The position numbers and the translations under genes are program-made. Below the pieces are notes generated by a model. It saw only the letters and a list, made by a program, of their open reading frames with translations, was not told the DNA's origin and did not search any database. Positions 17,130 to 28,000 of a stretch of 64,000 nucleotides of DNA are shown piece by piece. The stretch is taken from NCBI RefSeq assembly GCF_030123245.1, contig NZ_CP126101.1:2664501-2728500 (forward strand), in the 5' to 3' direction. Each line of letters opens with the position of its first letter. The first letter of the stretch is position 1. The DNA comes from Lysinibacillus pakistanensis (GTDB lineage: Bacteria; Bacillota; Bacilli; Bacillales_A; Planococcaceae).

Positions 17130-18548
17130 GTGAGAAAAGCAATTAGAAATGATGACTATCTTTTTAAGAAAGTATACGATTATGTACTTCACAGAATAGA
17201 ACGGAAAGAATGGAAAGAGCATGAAAAGATTCCCTCCGTACGGCAATTAGCATGTGAAATGAATGTTCATCGATTAACGGTCTTAAAGGCTTATCAATTA
17301 TTAAAACAGCATGACAAAGTTTATGTAAAAGATAAAGCAGGCTACTTTGTACAATCAAATGTGATGAAAAATCTTGAATATCTTGATCTGGACAATCCAA
17401 TTGTTTCTGCATACGTACAAAAAAATCACTTATCTGAAATCCATCAATCACCTGTTTCTTATCATTTTTCTCAGGCATTAATTGATCCAAATCTATTGCC
17501 TAATCATTATTTTTCAGATTATGTAAAAAAAGTGTTTGACCTTTATCCAAAGATACTTGCAACCTACTCCACAGTGCAAGGTGATTTAGAGCTACGTGAA
17601 ACACTCACTCAATATTTTATTAGCCAGTATAAAACTCATCTGAATACAGATGATCTGTTAATCACCTCAGGCTCACAGCAAGCGATACACTTAATCGCGC
17701 AAACTTTTATTAAGCCAGGAGACGTCGTTTTATTTGAACGTCCAAGCTATAGTGCTGCAATTGATATTTTTAGAGCGCAGGGAGCACAGATTGTAACGGT
17801 TGATATCCATCCAGACGGGTACGATTTAGAGCAAGTTGAATACTATATTAAACAATATAAACCACTGCTATTTTATCTTAACCCAACATTCCATAACCCG
17901 ACTGGTTATACTGTTTCCATCGAGCAGCGCAAAAAATTAGTAGAATTAGCTGAACAATATCGTTTTTTAATCATTGAGGACGATGCCTATCACGACATCT
18001 ATTTTGATCATGCCCCGCCACCACCAATTTACACTTATGATACAGCTGGGACCGTCATTTATATCCGAAGCTTTTGTAAATATATCTCACCTGGTTTGAG
18101 AATCGCGGCTGTTATCTGTCCATCATCCTTAATGAATGCACTACTAACAGTAAAATCATTAGCTGATAATGGCTCACCGCTTCTCAATCAAAAAATTTTT
18201 CTCCATTACTTTTCATCACTAAGATTGCAGCAGCACCTAGAGAAAATACGGATTGCCCTTCAGATCCGAAAGGAAATCATGGAGGAAGAGCTAGCAGTAA
18301 CAGATTGGAAATGGATCAGTCCAAAAGGTGGTCTTAATTTATGGGTGCAGCTTCCAGATACACTTCCAACTGAATTATTATTAACCAAAAGTATTGAGCA
18401 ATCTATATCCTTTGTACCAGGTCAAGTTTGTGATCCATTAAAACAACTATCATCCTGGATACGTTTAAGCTATTCATACGTAAATGAAATACAGCTACGT
18501 GAAGGGATAAAAAAGTTTGTGGCAGTGGCACAATCTCTTTCTATGTGA
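17130..18548 (+). CDS. MocR-type regulator controlling an EamA transporter
   Basis: 472 residues. The GntR winged helix covers about residues 8-75 (KIPSVRQLACEMNVHRLTV). The aminotransferase-like domain carries NPTFHNPTGYT and the PLP lysine at K317 in SFCKYISPGLRIA. The start is GTG at 17130 with AAAGGAGG upstream; the overlapping ATG is followed by a stop. It is divergent from the EamA transporter, its likely target, with a direct-repeat operator between. It shares architecture with the MocR protein at 6593 but has a different operator, so the two should regulate different genes. Confidence 0.9.
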   Translation: MRKAIRNDDYLFKKVYDYVLHRIERKEWKEHEKIPSVRQLACEMNVHRLTVLKAYQLLKQHDKVYVKDKAGYFVQSNVMKNLEYLDLDNPIVSAYVQKNHLSEIHQSPVSYHFSQALIDPNLLPNHYFSDYVKKVFDLYPKILATYSTVQGDLELRETLTQYFISQYKTHLNTDDLLITSGSQQAIHLIAQTFIKPGDVVLFERPSYSAAIDIFRAQGAQIVTVDIHPDGYDLEQVEYYIKQYKPLLFYLNPTFHNPTGYTVSIEQRKKLVELAEQYRFLIIEDDAYHDIYFDHAPPPPIYTYDTAGTVIYIRSFCKYISPGLRIAAVICPSSLMNALLTVKSLADNGSPLLNQKIFLHYFSSLRLQQHLEKIRIALQIRKEIMEEELAVTDWKWISPKGGLNLWVQLPDTLPTELLLTKSIEQSISFVPGQVCDPLKQLSSWIRLSYSYVNEIQLREGIKKFVAVAQSLSM

Positions 18549-18655
18549 GGGGAGGGGCTTTGATAAAGGTTTGCATAACTATATCAAGGCCTGTCTTCCT
18601 ATTTTGCGAAGTTGGGTTAATAAAATTAATCTCTTTTTAAACTTAATATAAAAAA

Positions 18656-18729
18656 ACAAAGAAACTCCCTTTAAATCAGAAAAGTGAGTTGGAATATTAC
18701 TATCATATAGTTGGTTGGAGTTTCTTTGT
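18656..18729. repeat. Inverted repeat with 48-bp spacer
   Basis: ACAAAGAAACTCC (18656-18668) and GGAGTTTCTTTGT (18717-18729) are perfect 13-bp inverted copies. The spacer is too long for a simple terminator; a small mobile-element remnant or regulatory fold is possible. The rest of 18549-18903 shows no gene. Confidence 0.45.
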
Positions 18730-18903
18730 AATTATCAGAAGAGGATAACTCATACCTCAAACCTTTTGAGAGATAGGTTTGAATAGCTGTCAATAATGTA
18801 TTTAATAGGATCTGCTGACTGGTAGGGAGTCTGACATAATGTAGATATTATGTATGTATCATTAAAATAAATAATTTCCTATTGTAATTTTGATTTCCAA
18901 CCC

Positions 18904-18998
18904 ATAATATAAGTATATAGTTATATACAAATTTAACAAACAATACTTGGTGATGGTTTTCTATTTTTCTAAGTTATATATAAGTAAATGGTTATGTA
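18904..18998 (+). promoter_or_regulatory. ArsR operator/promoter region of arsenic operon 1
   Basis: Two related AT-rich sites occur: ATAAGTATATAGTTATATA (about 18909-18927) and ATATAAGTAAATGGTTATG (about 18978-18996). The second lies just before the arsR ribosome binding site. The same two sites, at similar spacing, precede the second ars operon at 60106-60195, which supports them as ArsR binding sites released by arsenite. Confidence 0.7.
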
Positions 18999-19013
18999 AA
19001 AGGAGGCAAAAAC

Positions 19014-19331
19014 ATGGACAATACACACATTGAAAAACAATTAAAGGCAGCAGCTGACTTGAATCGCATTAAATTACTTGCATGTATGAAAAACGGGGAG
19101 GTATGTGTTTGTGATTTTGTGGATGTTCTAGGGATTTCACAACCAGCAGTTAGTCAGCATTTACGAAAATTAAAGGAGGCAGGCATTATTACTGAACGAA
19201 AAGTAGGGACTTGGAAGCATTATCGTTTGGTGGAAGATCAAACGCCTCTTATGCAGGGTATTTTAGAACAAATTCAGCCTTTAAATGGGTGTAATTGTGT
19301 TTCAGACTGCTGTCATGAAGGAGAGGAATAA
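19014..19331 (+). CDS. arsR: Arsenite-responsive repressor ArsR
   Basis: 105 residues, winged helix of the ArsR/SmtB family. The metalloid site is visible as C31 and C33 in [14 protein letters not shown], just before the recognition helix ([12 protein letters not shown]). Extra cysteines near the C-terminus (CNCVSDCC) may contribute to binding. RBS AAAGGAGG precedes the ATG. First gene of arsR-acr3-arsM. It is nearly identical to the ArsR at 60209. Confidence 0.95.
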   Translation: MDNTHIEKQLKAAADLNRIKLLACMKNGEVCVCDFVDVLGISQPAVSQHLRKLKEAGIITERKVGTWKHYRLVEDQTPLMQGILEQIQPLNGCNCVSDCCHEGEE

Positions 19332-20381
19332 ATGAATAATGAATCCTTAACTAAACAGCTATCCTTTCTAGATCGTTATCTTACCCTTTGGATATTTGTA
19401 GCAATGGGGGTAGGTGTTTTATTTAGTGTCACAATGCCCAATATTGGGGAAGTGCTAGAGTCCATGTCTATTGGCACAACGTCCATACCGATTGCTTTAG
19501 GGCTAATTGTCATGATGTATCCACCCTTAGCGAAAGTGAAATATGAGGAAATGTGGCGGGTGTTTAAGGATTGGAAGGTGCTTTTACTATCACTATTTCA
19601 AAACTGGTTGCTTGGACCATTCTTAATGTTCTTTTTAGCAATCATCTTCTTACGTGATTATCCTGAGTACATGGCTGGACTCATTATGATTGGCTTAGCT
19701 CGATGTATTGCAATGGTGATAGTATGGAATGATCTGGCACGTGGAGACCGTGAATATGTTGCTGGTTTAGTTGCTTTTAACTCCATTTTTCAAATCATGA
19801 CATATTCAGTTTTTGCTTTCTTTTTCTTAAATATATTACCTGGTTGGTTTGGTTTAGACAATTTCAATGTATCTATTTCAATGTTGGAGATTACTAAAAG
19901 CGTCCTTATCTATTTAGGCATACCATTTGCTGCTGGTTTCCTAACACGATGGATCAGTTTAAAGAGTAAAGGGAAACAGTGGTATGAGGAAAAGTTTCTA
20001 CCCAAACTTTCACCACTTACTTTAATAGCACTTCTTTTCACAATTGTCATGATGTTTACTTTAAAGGGTGAGAAATTAGTGGAACTACCACTCGATGTAG
20101 TGCGAATTGCGATTCCATTATTTATTTACTTTGTAGTCATGTTTGTTGTTTCATTCTTCTCTTCACATAAAGCAGGGGCATCTTATCCGGTCACCGCAGC
20201 CCTTTCATTTACAGCAGCTAGTAACAATTTTGAATTAGCCATTGCTGTAGCCGTAGGTATTTTTGGACTTCATAGTGGAGTGGCCTTTGCTGCTGTTATC
20301 GGACCACTCGTTGAAGTACCAGTACTAATAGGACTTGTATGGGTTGCGTTACGCTGGCAGAAAAAATATTTTAACCATTAA
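19332..20381 (+). CDS. acr3: Arsenite efflux permease ACR3
   Basis: 349 residues with ten transmembrane helices, ACR3 family. The conserved cysteine needed for arsenite transport is C125 in [16 protein letters not shown], and the essential glutamate lies in [15 protein letters not shown]. It extrudes As(III) using the membrane potential. The start directly follows the arsR stop, with GAAGGAGAGG inside the end of arsR. Near-identical paralogue at 60528. In some annotations this family is called arsB, but it is not the ArsB type. Confidence 0.95.
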   Translation: MNNESLTKQLSFLDRYLTLWIFVAMGVGVLFSVTMPNIGEVLESMSIGTTSIPIALGLIVMMYPPLAKVKYEEMWRVFKDWKVLLLSLFQNWLLGPFLMFFLAIIFLRDYPEYMAGLIMIGLARCIAMVIVWNDLARGDREYVAGLVAFNSIFQIMTYSVFAFFFLNILPGWFGLDNFNVSISMLEITKSVLIYLGIPFAAGFLTRWISLKSKGKQWYEEKFLPKLSPLTLIALLFTIVMMFTLKGEKLVELPLDVVRIAIPLFIYFVVMFVVSFFSSHKAGASYPVTAALSFTAASNNFELAIAVAVGIFGLHSGVAFAAVIGPLVEVPVLIGLVWVALRWQKKYFNH

Positions 20382-20394
20382 GGGAGGATTTTAA

Positions 20395-21210
20395 ATGAGA
20401 AGAGAAGATGATATTCGTACAAATGTACGTGAAAGCTATGCGAAAGTTGCTTTGAAATTAGAAAATACACAGGGATGCAGTACGTTAGCTCCTAGCTGCT
20501 GTAATCCAAAAGATAATCAAAATGTTTCCATTGAAGAGATCTCTCAGAAAATGGGCTATACAAAAGAGGAACTAGCTTCTATCCCCAATGGAGCTAATAT
20601 GGGGCTTAGCTGTGGCAACCCACAAGCTATTGCGAACTTGAAGCCTGGAGAAATTGTTGTCGATTTAGGCTCAGGTGGTGGCTTCGATTGCTTCTTGGCT
20701 GCACCAAAGGTAGGGAAAAAAGGACGGGTAATTGGCATTGATATGACACCTGAAATGATAACTAAGGCACGTCGTTATGCAGAAAAATCTGGATATGAAC
20801 AAGTAGAATTTCGTTTAGGTGAAATAGAACATATGCCGGTTGCGGATGATACTGCTGATATTATCATTTCAAATTGTGTGATTAATCTATCGCCAAACAA
20901 ACGACAGGTATTTAAAGAAGCCTATCGTATTTTAAAAAAAGCTGGTCGTTTAGCAATTTCAGATGTTGTGTTAACGACAGCCTTACCAGAGAGTTATTTA
21001 TTAGATATGCATCTATATTCTGGTTGCGTTTCTGGTGCCATTTCGATTGAAGAATACAAAGCACTTTTAAAAGATGCAGGCTTTATAAATATCTCAATCA
21101 TACCAAAAGATGAGTCGAAAGAATTTATCCGTGAATGGGAACCCCATCATGATTTAGAAAATTACATTGTCTCAGCTATTATTCAAGCTGTTAAAAAGGG
21201 GAACTATTGA
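20395..21210 (+). CDS. arsM: Arsenite S-adenosylmethionine methyltransferase
   Basis: 271 residues. The SAM-binding motif is VVDLGSGGGFDCFLA. Three cysteines at positions that bind As(III) in known ArsM enzymes are seen in GLSCGNP, SNCVINLSP and YSGCVSGA; there is also a Cys-rich N-terminal stretch (QGCSTLAPSCC). It methylates arsenite to volatile or less retained methylarsenicals. Third gene of ars operon 1, 13 bp after acr3. A C-terminal fragment of a second arsM survives at 45922-46056. Confidence 0.93.
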   Translation: MRREDDIRTNVRESYAKVALKLENTQGCSTLAPSCCNPKDNQNVSIEEISQKMGYTKEELASIPNGANMGLSCGNPQAIANLKPGEIVVDLGSGGGFDCFLAAPKVGKKGRVIGIDMTPEMITKARRYAEKSGYEQVEFRLGEIEHMPVADDTADIIISNCVINLSPNKRQVFKEAYRILKKAGRLAISDVVLTTALPESYLLDMHLYSGCVSGAISIEEYKALLKDAGFINISIIPKDESKEFIREWEPHHDLENYIVSAIIQAVKKGNY

Positions 21211-21399
21211 TAATGAATATTTAAAAAATGAATTAATTATAATCCAAGTAAATTTTATAGGAGTCAAGGGCGAAGCTAAGATTCCTAAGTCCATAACGAT
21301 TTTTAGTTTCTCATATTCCATTATAGAAATTTATTGTTTTTAGAGAAAACAATAAAACTCAAAAAAATAATGTAAAATTAAGGAGAAGTAATTATAAGA

Positions 21400-21575
21400 A
21401 GTGGTGGGCAAGATAGCCTTGAGCCGGTTAGAAGCCCTTGGTATAGCTAGATTCTAGGCTATCGAATCATGAGAGGAAAGACTCCGTGTCAAGGTGTAAT
21501 TATTCACGAACTTGTATAGAAGGTAAGTTAATCAGCGAAAGTGTACATACTTAGACTAGCAAAATGTACACTGAT
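21400..21575 (+). ncRNA. Candidate structured RNA between arsM and DUF4256
   Basis: This stretch is richer in G and C than its flanks and contains nested complementarity: GATAGCCT (about 21413-21420) with AGGCTATC (about 21452-21459), and a further hairpin AGTGTACAT/ATGTACACT near 21539-21572. It contains no coding frame. I compared it by eye with common riboswitch, T-box and group II intron signatures and found no match. It could be a regulatory leader of the DUF4256 gene or an intron-like relic. Confidence 0.4.
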
Positions 21576-21653
21576 ATTTTGACATTTAGAGTTTTAGCCA
21601 CTGGTATTAATGATTAATTAAGAACTTATTAAAAACAATAAAGGGGAAATGAT

Positions 21654-22220
21654 ATGACTAAGAGGAATATGGAATTATCACTAGAACAACGGGAGGAACT
21701 ACTTAGAACTTTGAAAGCACGTTTTGAAAAAAATATGAATCGCCATAAAGATCTTGAATGGGCTAAAGTACAAGCTAGGCTCGAAGCAAATACTGAAAAA
21801 CTGTGGTCACTCAATGAAATGGAAGTAACTGGTGGTGAACCAGATGTAGTTGGCTATGATAATAAGACGGACGAATACATTTTTTATGATTGTTCAGCAG
21901 AAAGTCCTAAAGGTCGCAGAAGTATTTGTTATGATCGTGAAGCGTTGGAGTCAAGAAAAAAACACAAACCAGAAAATAACGCTATTGATATGGCAACTGC
22001 AATGGGCATTGAACTTTTAACGGAAGAGCAATACCGCGAGTTGCAGAAACTTGAAAATTTCGATTTGAAAACATCAAGCTGGGTCCAAACACCTGTAAAT
22101 ATTAGAAAACTCGGTGGGGCCCTCTTTTGTGACTATCGTTACGACACTGTTTTTGTGTACCATAATGGAGCAGATTCCTACTATGCGGCTAGGGGCTTCC
22201 GTGGCTCGCTAAGGGTCTAA
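21654..22220 (+). CDS. DUF4256-family protein
   Basis: 188 residues, soluble. Recognisable family segments are SLNEMEVTGGEPDVVGYD, YIFYDCSAESPKGRRSICYD and GGALFCDYRYDTVFVYHNGA. Members are widespread single-domain bacterial proteins without assigned biochemistry. RBS AAAGGGGA precedes the ATG. The gene stands alone, preceded by a possible structured RNA. Confidence 0.8.
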   Translation: MTKRNMELSLEQREELLRTLKARFEKNMNRHKDLEWAKVQARLEANTEKLWSLNEMEVTGGEPDVVGYDNKTDEYIFYDCSAESPKGRRSICYDREALESRKKHKPENNAIDMATAMGIELLTEEQYRELQKLENFDLKTSSWVQTPVNIRKLGGALFCDYRYDTVFVYHNGADSYYAARGFRGSLRV

Positions 22221-22887
22221 CATAAGGTACTCCAATATTGGAGAGGATATGCTGGTTATGGTTCCTGGAGATCAGTACTATGGATAAATATGTACTTAAG
22301 CATTTCTAGACGGGATATTGAATGCGCTACTAATTCTAGTCAATCCCAACTTTTTCAATATTCCATTGTAAGATTTTTTACCTAAGGTTTCCGAAAAAAC
22401 AAGTTATCTGTATTTCCATATCTGTACATGTCATCTCATTTTAATAAGGGAGGGGGTGTTGGTATACCTCCTCCTTCTTTAATTGTTTTTTTGTTTAAAA
22501 GAAGGCAAGAAACCCATACTTTACCCAAAAAGCAATCTTATAAAGGTGATTGGGAGGAGTTTAAAATCATATTTCCAAGTGCTTAGCCTGCTCCTATTAA
22601 ATCCAAACAGACATTTGTATACTCTATTGTTTGTTTGGATACCATATTTTTTGAACACTAAATATGCACCTGGATCATAATACCCTAAGAGGTAAAAACA
22701 GGGGAGATTACCAAAAGGATTAAAGAATAGCAGTGCTAATTATGGCCTTGACTTACAGGTGTAGGCGAGGTTTTAAAAAATAAAACAGCCATTTGAAGAT
22801 TCTAAAAAGATTTGGTAAGTAAAAGTCCCTAAGTGACAGATGCAATGTGTGTAAAAAGAAATTCAGTAAATTAGGAGGAAGAAAATT
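22221..22887. other. Intergenic region with a probable terminator
   Basis: An imperfect GA-rich/TC-rich hairpin at about 22445-22475 followed by TTGTTTTTTTG may terminate an upstream transcript. Short frames here, including one of 65 codons, lack a ribosome binding site and protein-like composition. I see no gene. Confidence 0.45.
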
Positions 22888-23487
22888 ATGACAAAAGATT
22901 TCTACACTACACTTAAAGAAAGACGTACTTACTACGGAATTAATAAAGAGGTAAAAATATCGGATGAAAGAATTAAAGAAATTATAGAATTCGCTGTGAA
23001 ATATACTCCATCAGCATTCAACTCTCAAACTGCACGTATTGTTGTATTATCAGGTGAGGCACATAATAAATTATGGGACATCACAACTGAAACATTAAGA
23101 AAAGTAGTTGGAGATAGTGATTTTTCAGGTACTCAACAAAAAATGGATTCCTTTAAAGCAGGTTATGGGACAGTTTTATTCTTAGAAGATGAAGCTGTAG
23201 TTAAATCGCTTCAAGAGCAATTTGCTGCATATGCTGAGAACTTTCCAATTTGGTCAAATCAAGCATCAGGTATGCACCAACTAGTTGTATGGGCAGCATT
23301 GGAAGCAGAGGGATTAGGAGCTTCATTACAACATTATAATCCATTAATTGACGATGAAGTGAAAAAACAATGGAATATCCCTGATAATTGGAAGCTAATT
23401 GCTCAAATGCCCTTTGGCAATCCGACGGTAACACCAGGCGAGAAAGAATTCAAACCACTTGAAGATCGAATAAAATTTTTCAAGTAA
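22888..23487 (+). CDS. Nitroreductase-family oxidoreductase
   Basis: 199 residues. The N-terminal ERRTYYGINKEV and YTPSAFNSQTAR segments and the C-terminal IAQMPFGNP are typical of FMN-dependent nitroreductases (YdgI/fatty-acid-repression type). Such enzymes reduce nitro or quinone groups with NAD(P)H. RBS TTAGGAGGAAG is strong. It is monocistronic and separated from the convergent DUF418 gene by a shared terminator. Confidence 0.88.
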   Translation: MTKDFYTTLKERRTYYGINKEVKISDERIKEIIEFAVKYTPSAFNSQTARIVVLSGEAHNKLWDITTETLRKVVGDSDFSGTQQKMDSFKAGYGTVLFLEDEAVVKSLQEQFAAYAENFPIWSNQASGMHQLVVWAALEAEGLGASLQHYNPLIDDEVKKQWNIPDNWKLIAQMPFGNPTVTPGEKEFKPLEDRIKFFK

Positions 23488-23536
23488 TTAATGTATACGG
23501 AGCCTGTATCTTAACGGAGCTGGTTTTAAACTCTTC

Positions 23537-23588
23537 AAAAAACCGCGAGAAATCAACGCTTTTAAAATTGATTTCTCACGGTTTTTGT
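23537..23588. terminator. Bidirectional intrinsic terminator
   Basis: AAAAACCG-GAGAAATCAA pairs with TTGATTTCTC-CGGTTTTT around a 12-base loop, between two convergent genes. Confidence 0.85.
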
Positions 23589-23613
23589 TATCCCAACCCT
23601 TGTTTAATTCATT

Positions 23614-24768
23614 TTAAACTTGTTCTTTTTGCTTTAAACGACTACTTAATGACCAATTTGTCCACATACGTAAAATTTGTTCGAATGGACCACGCTTCCA
23701 TTTTTTCAAGTATAAAAAGCTCACGACACATTGGAAACTATAGACAATAAGCCCAAACAATATGCCATTAAAGACGCCTATTTTTCCAAACAGCCCTAAA
23801 CCATAGCCATAAAAGACAGTCGTACAAATAATCGATTGCATTAAATAATTAGTTAATGATAACTTACCGACACATTCAAAGGCCTGAGAAATAATAGAGG
23901 TATGCCAAAATTTATACAGTAAGGCAGCTAAACATACATAACCTAACGATAATAATTGAGCACCGCCCATCGAAAGCATTACAGAAAAATTGTTTTCCAT
24001 TAAACTTAAAGATTTGCATAACAGCCCAATTGGTACAAGAAGTGCCCCCAACATATACCATTTTTTCTCCTGCTCTATATTCTCAAATGCACGTACCTTG
24101 GCAAGCCCCATGCCTACTAAAAATAATGGTAAAAGAAGAATTGGTGCCATCAATATCATAAGAGCGATTTCTGCAGGCTTTTCCGTTTCTGATGGCTCTG
24201 GATTGAGACGGAAATCAAATATTTCTGCATAAGTACCATTCGCATACATATGACTTTCTTTTGCAGCATACGTATCCTTCTCTTGCTGTTCTTTCTTTGA
24301 AACCTCACTTTGACCATATGACAGTGCGATAGTAATAACAAACAATATCCCTGCCCAAATAAATGCAGTTTTTGCTTTTCGATTGATAAAAAGAACTAAG
24401 ATAGGAATCATTAAACCATAAAATAGTAAAATATCACCCTCCCAAATGAATAAGTGATGTAACCATCCTAATACAATAAGCCCGATGCTTCGACGAAGAA
24501 TGACCCATCTACTTTTTCTCCCTTTTCGGCGTACAGATTCCACTAGCTTCATCAGTGAAAAGCCGAAAAGTAATGTAAAGATTGGCATAAATGAGCTTTC
24601 AACAACAACCTTCAAGAAATAATATGCACCTTGATCGAGCAGCGATAAGCCCTTTAGATTTTCCTTTCCTTGCATTCCAAATTGAAAAATCAGTAAATTC
24701 GCGAGCAATATCCCAAATAAACTAAATCCCCGCATACAATCAATAAAAGAAACTCGTTTTATTTCCAT
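23614..24768 (-). CDS. DUF418 integral membrane protein (YeiB-like)
   Basis: 384 residues with about ten transmembrane helices. The N-terminal FIDCMRGFSLFGILLANL and LLFGFSLMKL segments identify the DUF418/YeiB family, related to membrane acyltransferases. RBS GTGAGGT precedes the ATG. A hydrophilic loop around residues 150-190 separates two hydrophobic blocks. The biochemical role is unknown. Confidence 0.85.
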   Translation of the reverse strand: MEIKRVSFIDCMRGFSLFGILLANLLIFQFGMQGKENLKGLSLLDQGAYYFLKVVVESSFMPIFTLLFGFSLMKLVESVRRKGRKSRWVILRRSIGLIVLGWLHHLFIWEGDILLFYGLMIPILVLFINRKAKTAFIWAGILFVITIALSYGQSEVSKKEQQEKDTYAAKESHMYANGTYAEIFDFRLNPEPSETEKPAEIALMILMAPILLLPLFLVGMGLAKVRAFENIEQEKKWYMLGALLVPIGLLCKSLSLMENNFSVMLSMGGAQLLSLGYVCLAALLYKFWHTSIISQAFECVGKLSLTNYLMQSIICTTVFYGYGLGLFGKIGVFNGILFGLIVYSFQCVVSFLYLKKWKRGPFEQILRMWTNWSLSSRLKQKEQV

Positions 24769-25034
24769 TAGAAAACCTCACTATTCTTTAACTATATTGT
24801 AAGTATATTGGGATAACCTTATAGCAAAATAATCGACACCTTAAAAAAAGCTTAAACGAATAAAAGGATTAAAAAATGATGATTAAAAGCTTTACTTTTT
24901 CTCCTCTTATTTTTTGAGACAATGACCGAATGCCAGTTTTTCATTAAGGTTGGACTCTTTTTAGGCTCACCGAATAACCCTCATCTTGAAGGGTATAATG
25001 GATTTTAGGTGCACTATAGTGGTGTTTACTTTCT

Positions 25035-25055
25035 GTATGAAATTTTGTTTCATAC
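25035..25055 (+). promoter_or_regulatory. Palindromic operator candidate before CYP102A gene
   Basis: GTATGAAA and TTTCATAC are perfect 8-bp inverted arms with a 5-base spacer, ending just before the ribosome binding site. CYP102 genes in bacilli are known to be repressed by TetR-type fatty-acid sensors. No such regulator gene is adjacent here. Confidence 0.5.
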
Positions 25056-25078
25056 TTTTTTGAAAGGGTGTGTTTTTA

Positions 25079-28000
25079 ATGGAAAAAAAAACGTCTACTA
25101 TTCCTCAACCGAAAACATATGGACCGCTGGGGAATATCCCATTAATCGATAAAGATAAACCGACCCTATCGTTTATCAAACTAGCGGGAGAGTATGGCCC
25201 CATTTTTCGGCTTCAAACTCTAAGGGACAGCATCATTGTCGTTTCTGGACATGAACTGGTAGAAGAGGTTTGTGACCAGTCACGCTTCGATAAAAGTGCA
25301 GAGGGTGCTTTAGCAAAGGTTCGTTCCTTCGCTGGAGACGGTTTATTTACAAGCTGGACTTACGAGCCTAACTGGAAAAAAGCTCATAATATACTGATGC
25401 CTACCTTTAGTCAACGTGCCATGAAGGATTACCATCACATGATGGTTGATATTGCTGTACAGCTTGTTCAAAAATGGACACGACTTAATCCGAATGAAGT
25501 GGTGAATGTCCCAGAGGATATGACCCGTCTTACATTAGACACGATTGGTTTATGCGGCTTTAATTACCGATTTAATAGTTATTATCGTGAGACCCCTCAT
25601 CCTTTTATCACTAGTATGACCCGTGCTCTAGATGAAGCGATGCATCAATTACAGCGACTAGATATAGAGGACAAACTCATGTTGAGAACGAAACGTCAAT
25701 TTCAGTATGACATCCAAACTATGTTTTCTTTAGTGGATAATATTATTGCTGAGCGCAAAGCACAAGAAAGCCAGGAAGAAAATGATTTACTTTCTCGTAT
25801 GTTAAATGTGAAGGATCCAGAAACAGGCGAAAAACTGGATGATGAAAATATTCGTTTCCAAATCATTACCTTTTTAATAGCTGGGCATGAGACAACAAGT
25901 GGTTTATTATCCTTTGCGATTTATTTCTTATTGAAAAATCCGGACAAATTGAGAAAAGCCTATGAAGAAGTAGATCAGGTATTAACAGGTCACACTCCGA
26001 CATATCAACAGGTTCTGCAACTTAAATATATACGGATGATTTTAAATGAGTCGCTACGTCTATGGCCTACCGCTCCAGCATTTAGCCTTTATCCAAAGGA
26101 AGATACGGTGATTGGCGGGAAATACCTAATTAAGAAAGAAGATCGTATTTCCGTTCTTATTCCACAGTTGCATCGGGATAAAGACGCATGGGGAGAAAAT
26201 ACGGAAGAGTTCCAGCCTGAACGATTCGAGGATCTGGATAAAGTACCACATCATGCTTATAAGCCATTTGGAAATGGTCAGCGGGCATGTATCGGTATGC
26301 AGTTTGCCCTCCACGAGGCAACTCTTGTACTAGGCATGCTTCTCCAACATTTTGAATTGATTGATTATCAAAACTATCAGCTGGATGTTAAGCAAACTTT
26401 AACGCTAAAGCCAAATGATTTTAAGATCAAGATTCAATCCCGAAATCAAGATGCCATCCATCCTGCCGTTCTTACATCCAAAGAGGAGACACGAAAGGAT
26501 GACAAGATTGAACAAAACGTTCAGAATACACCATCTCTTATTGGGATCAATAATCTTCCTCTGCTTGTTCTTTACGGCTCTGATACAGGAGTAGCAGAAG
26601 GTATTGCAAGAGAACTCGCGGACACAGCTAGTTTACATGGTGTTCAAACGGAAGTAGCTGCTCTTAATGATCGAATTGGAAACCTGCCAAAAGAAGGAGC
26701 CATTCTGATTGTGACTTCCTCTTATAACGGAAAACCGCCAAGTAATGCAGGTCAGTTTGTGCAGTGGTTGGAGGAACTAAAATCGGATGAATTAAAAGGC
26801 GTTCAATATGCCGTTTTCGGTTGTGGAGACCATAATTGGGCTAGTACCTATCAGCAGGTACCAAGATTTATTGATGAGCAAATGGCCCAAAAAGGAGCGA
26901 TGAGATTCTCTAAACGCGGAGAAGGAGATGTAAGCGGTGACTTTGAGGAACAGCTCGATCAATGGAAACGAAGCATGTGGTCTGATGCGATGAAAGCCTT
27001 TGGATTGGAGCTCAATAAAAATGTGGAGACAGAGCGTAGTACTTTAAGTTTGCAGTTTGTCAGTAGCCTGGGAGGGTCTCCACTAGCACGGACATATGAA
27101 GCAGTTCACGCATCTGTAGTAGAAAATCGTGAGCTCCAAGCAACCGGCAGTGATCGAAGTACTCGGCATATCGAGATAGCCTTACCGGAAGGGGTTACTT
27201 ATCAAGAAGGAGACCACCTTGGAGTACTGCCAAGAAACAGCAAGGCGAATGTCAGCCGAATTTTAAATCGCTTTGGCTTAAACGGGAAAGAACAAGTCGT
27301 GCTAAGTGCAAGTGGACGCAGTGTAACTCACCTTCCTTTGGACCGTCCTGTTAGTTTATTTGACCTTCTTAGCTATAGTGTAGAAGTTCAGGAAGCCGCA
27401 ACTCGAGCACAAATACGCGAATTGGCGACATCTACAGCTTGCCCTCCCCATAAATATGAATTGAAAGCATTATTGGAAGAGGGAGTTTATCATGACCAAA
27501 TACTAAAGAAACGCATTTCAATGTTGGATCTTCTCGAAAAATATGAAGCGTGTGAAATCCGTTTTGAACGTTTTTTAGAACTTCTTCCAGCACTCAAACC
27601 GCGTTACTATTCTATTTCAAGCTCTCCTCTTGTTACACCAGATCGTCTAAGTATTACAGTCGGTGTTGTTAGTGGACCTGCATGGAGTGATCAAGGGGAA
27701 TATAAAGGAGTCGCTTCTAATTATTTAGCTCAGCGTCACAATGATGATGAAATTACCTGCTTTATTCGAACGCCACAAGTAAATTTTCAGTTACCTGAGA
27801 ATCCACAAACACCCATTATCATGGTTGGACCAGGCACTGGCATTGCACCATTCCGTGGATTTTTACAAGCACGACGTGTCCAACAGCAAAAAGGTGTTCA
27901 CTTAGGGGAAGCTCATCTATATTTCGGTTGTCGTCATCCAGAAATGGATTATCTCTATCGTACAGAATTAGAAAAAGAAGAAAAAGACGGTTTACTATCT

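Noticed and set aside
21400..21575. Considered as a group II intron, T-box, or cobalamin/SAM riboswitch
   Set aside because: The hallmark sequences of these classes (domain V, T-box bulge, conserved riboswitch cores) were not found by eye.
22483..22680. 65-codon frame between DUF4256 and nitroreductase genes
   Set aside because: No ribosome binding site, starts in a T-rich terminator-like stretch, low protein-like quality.
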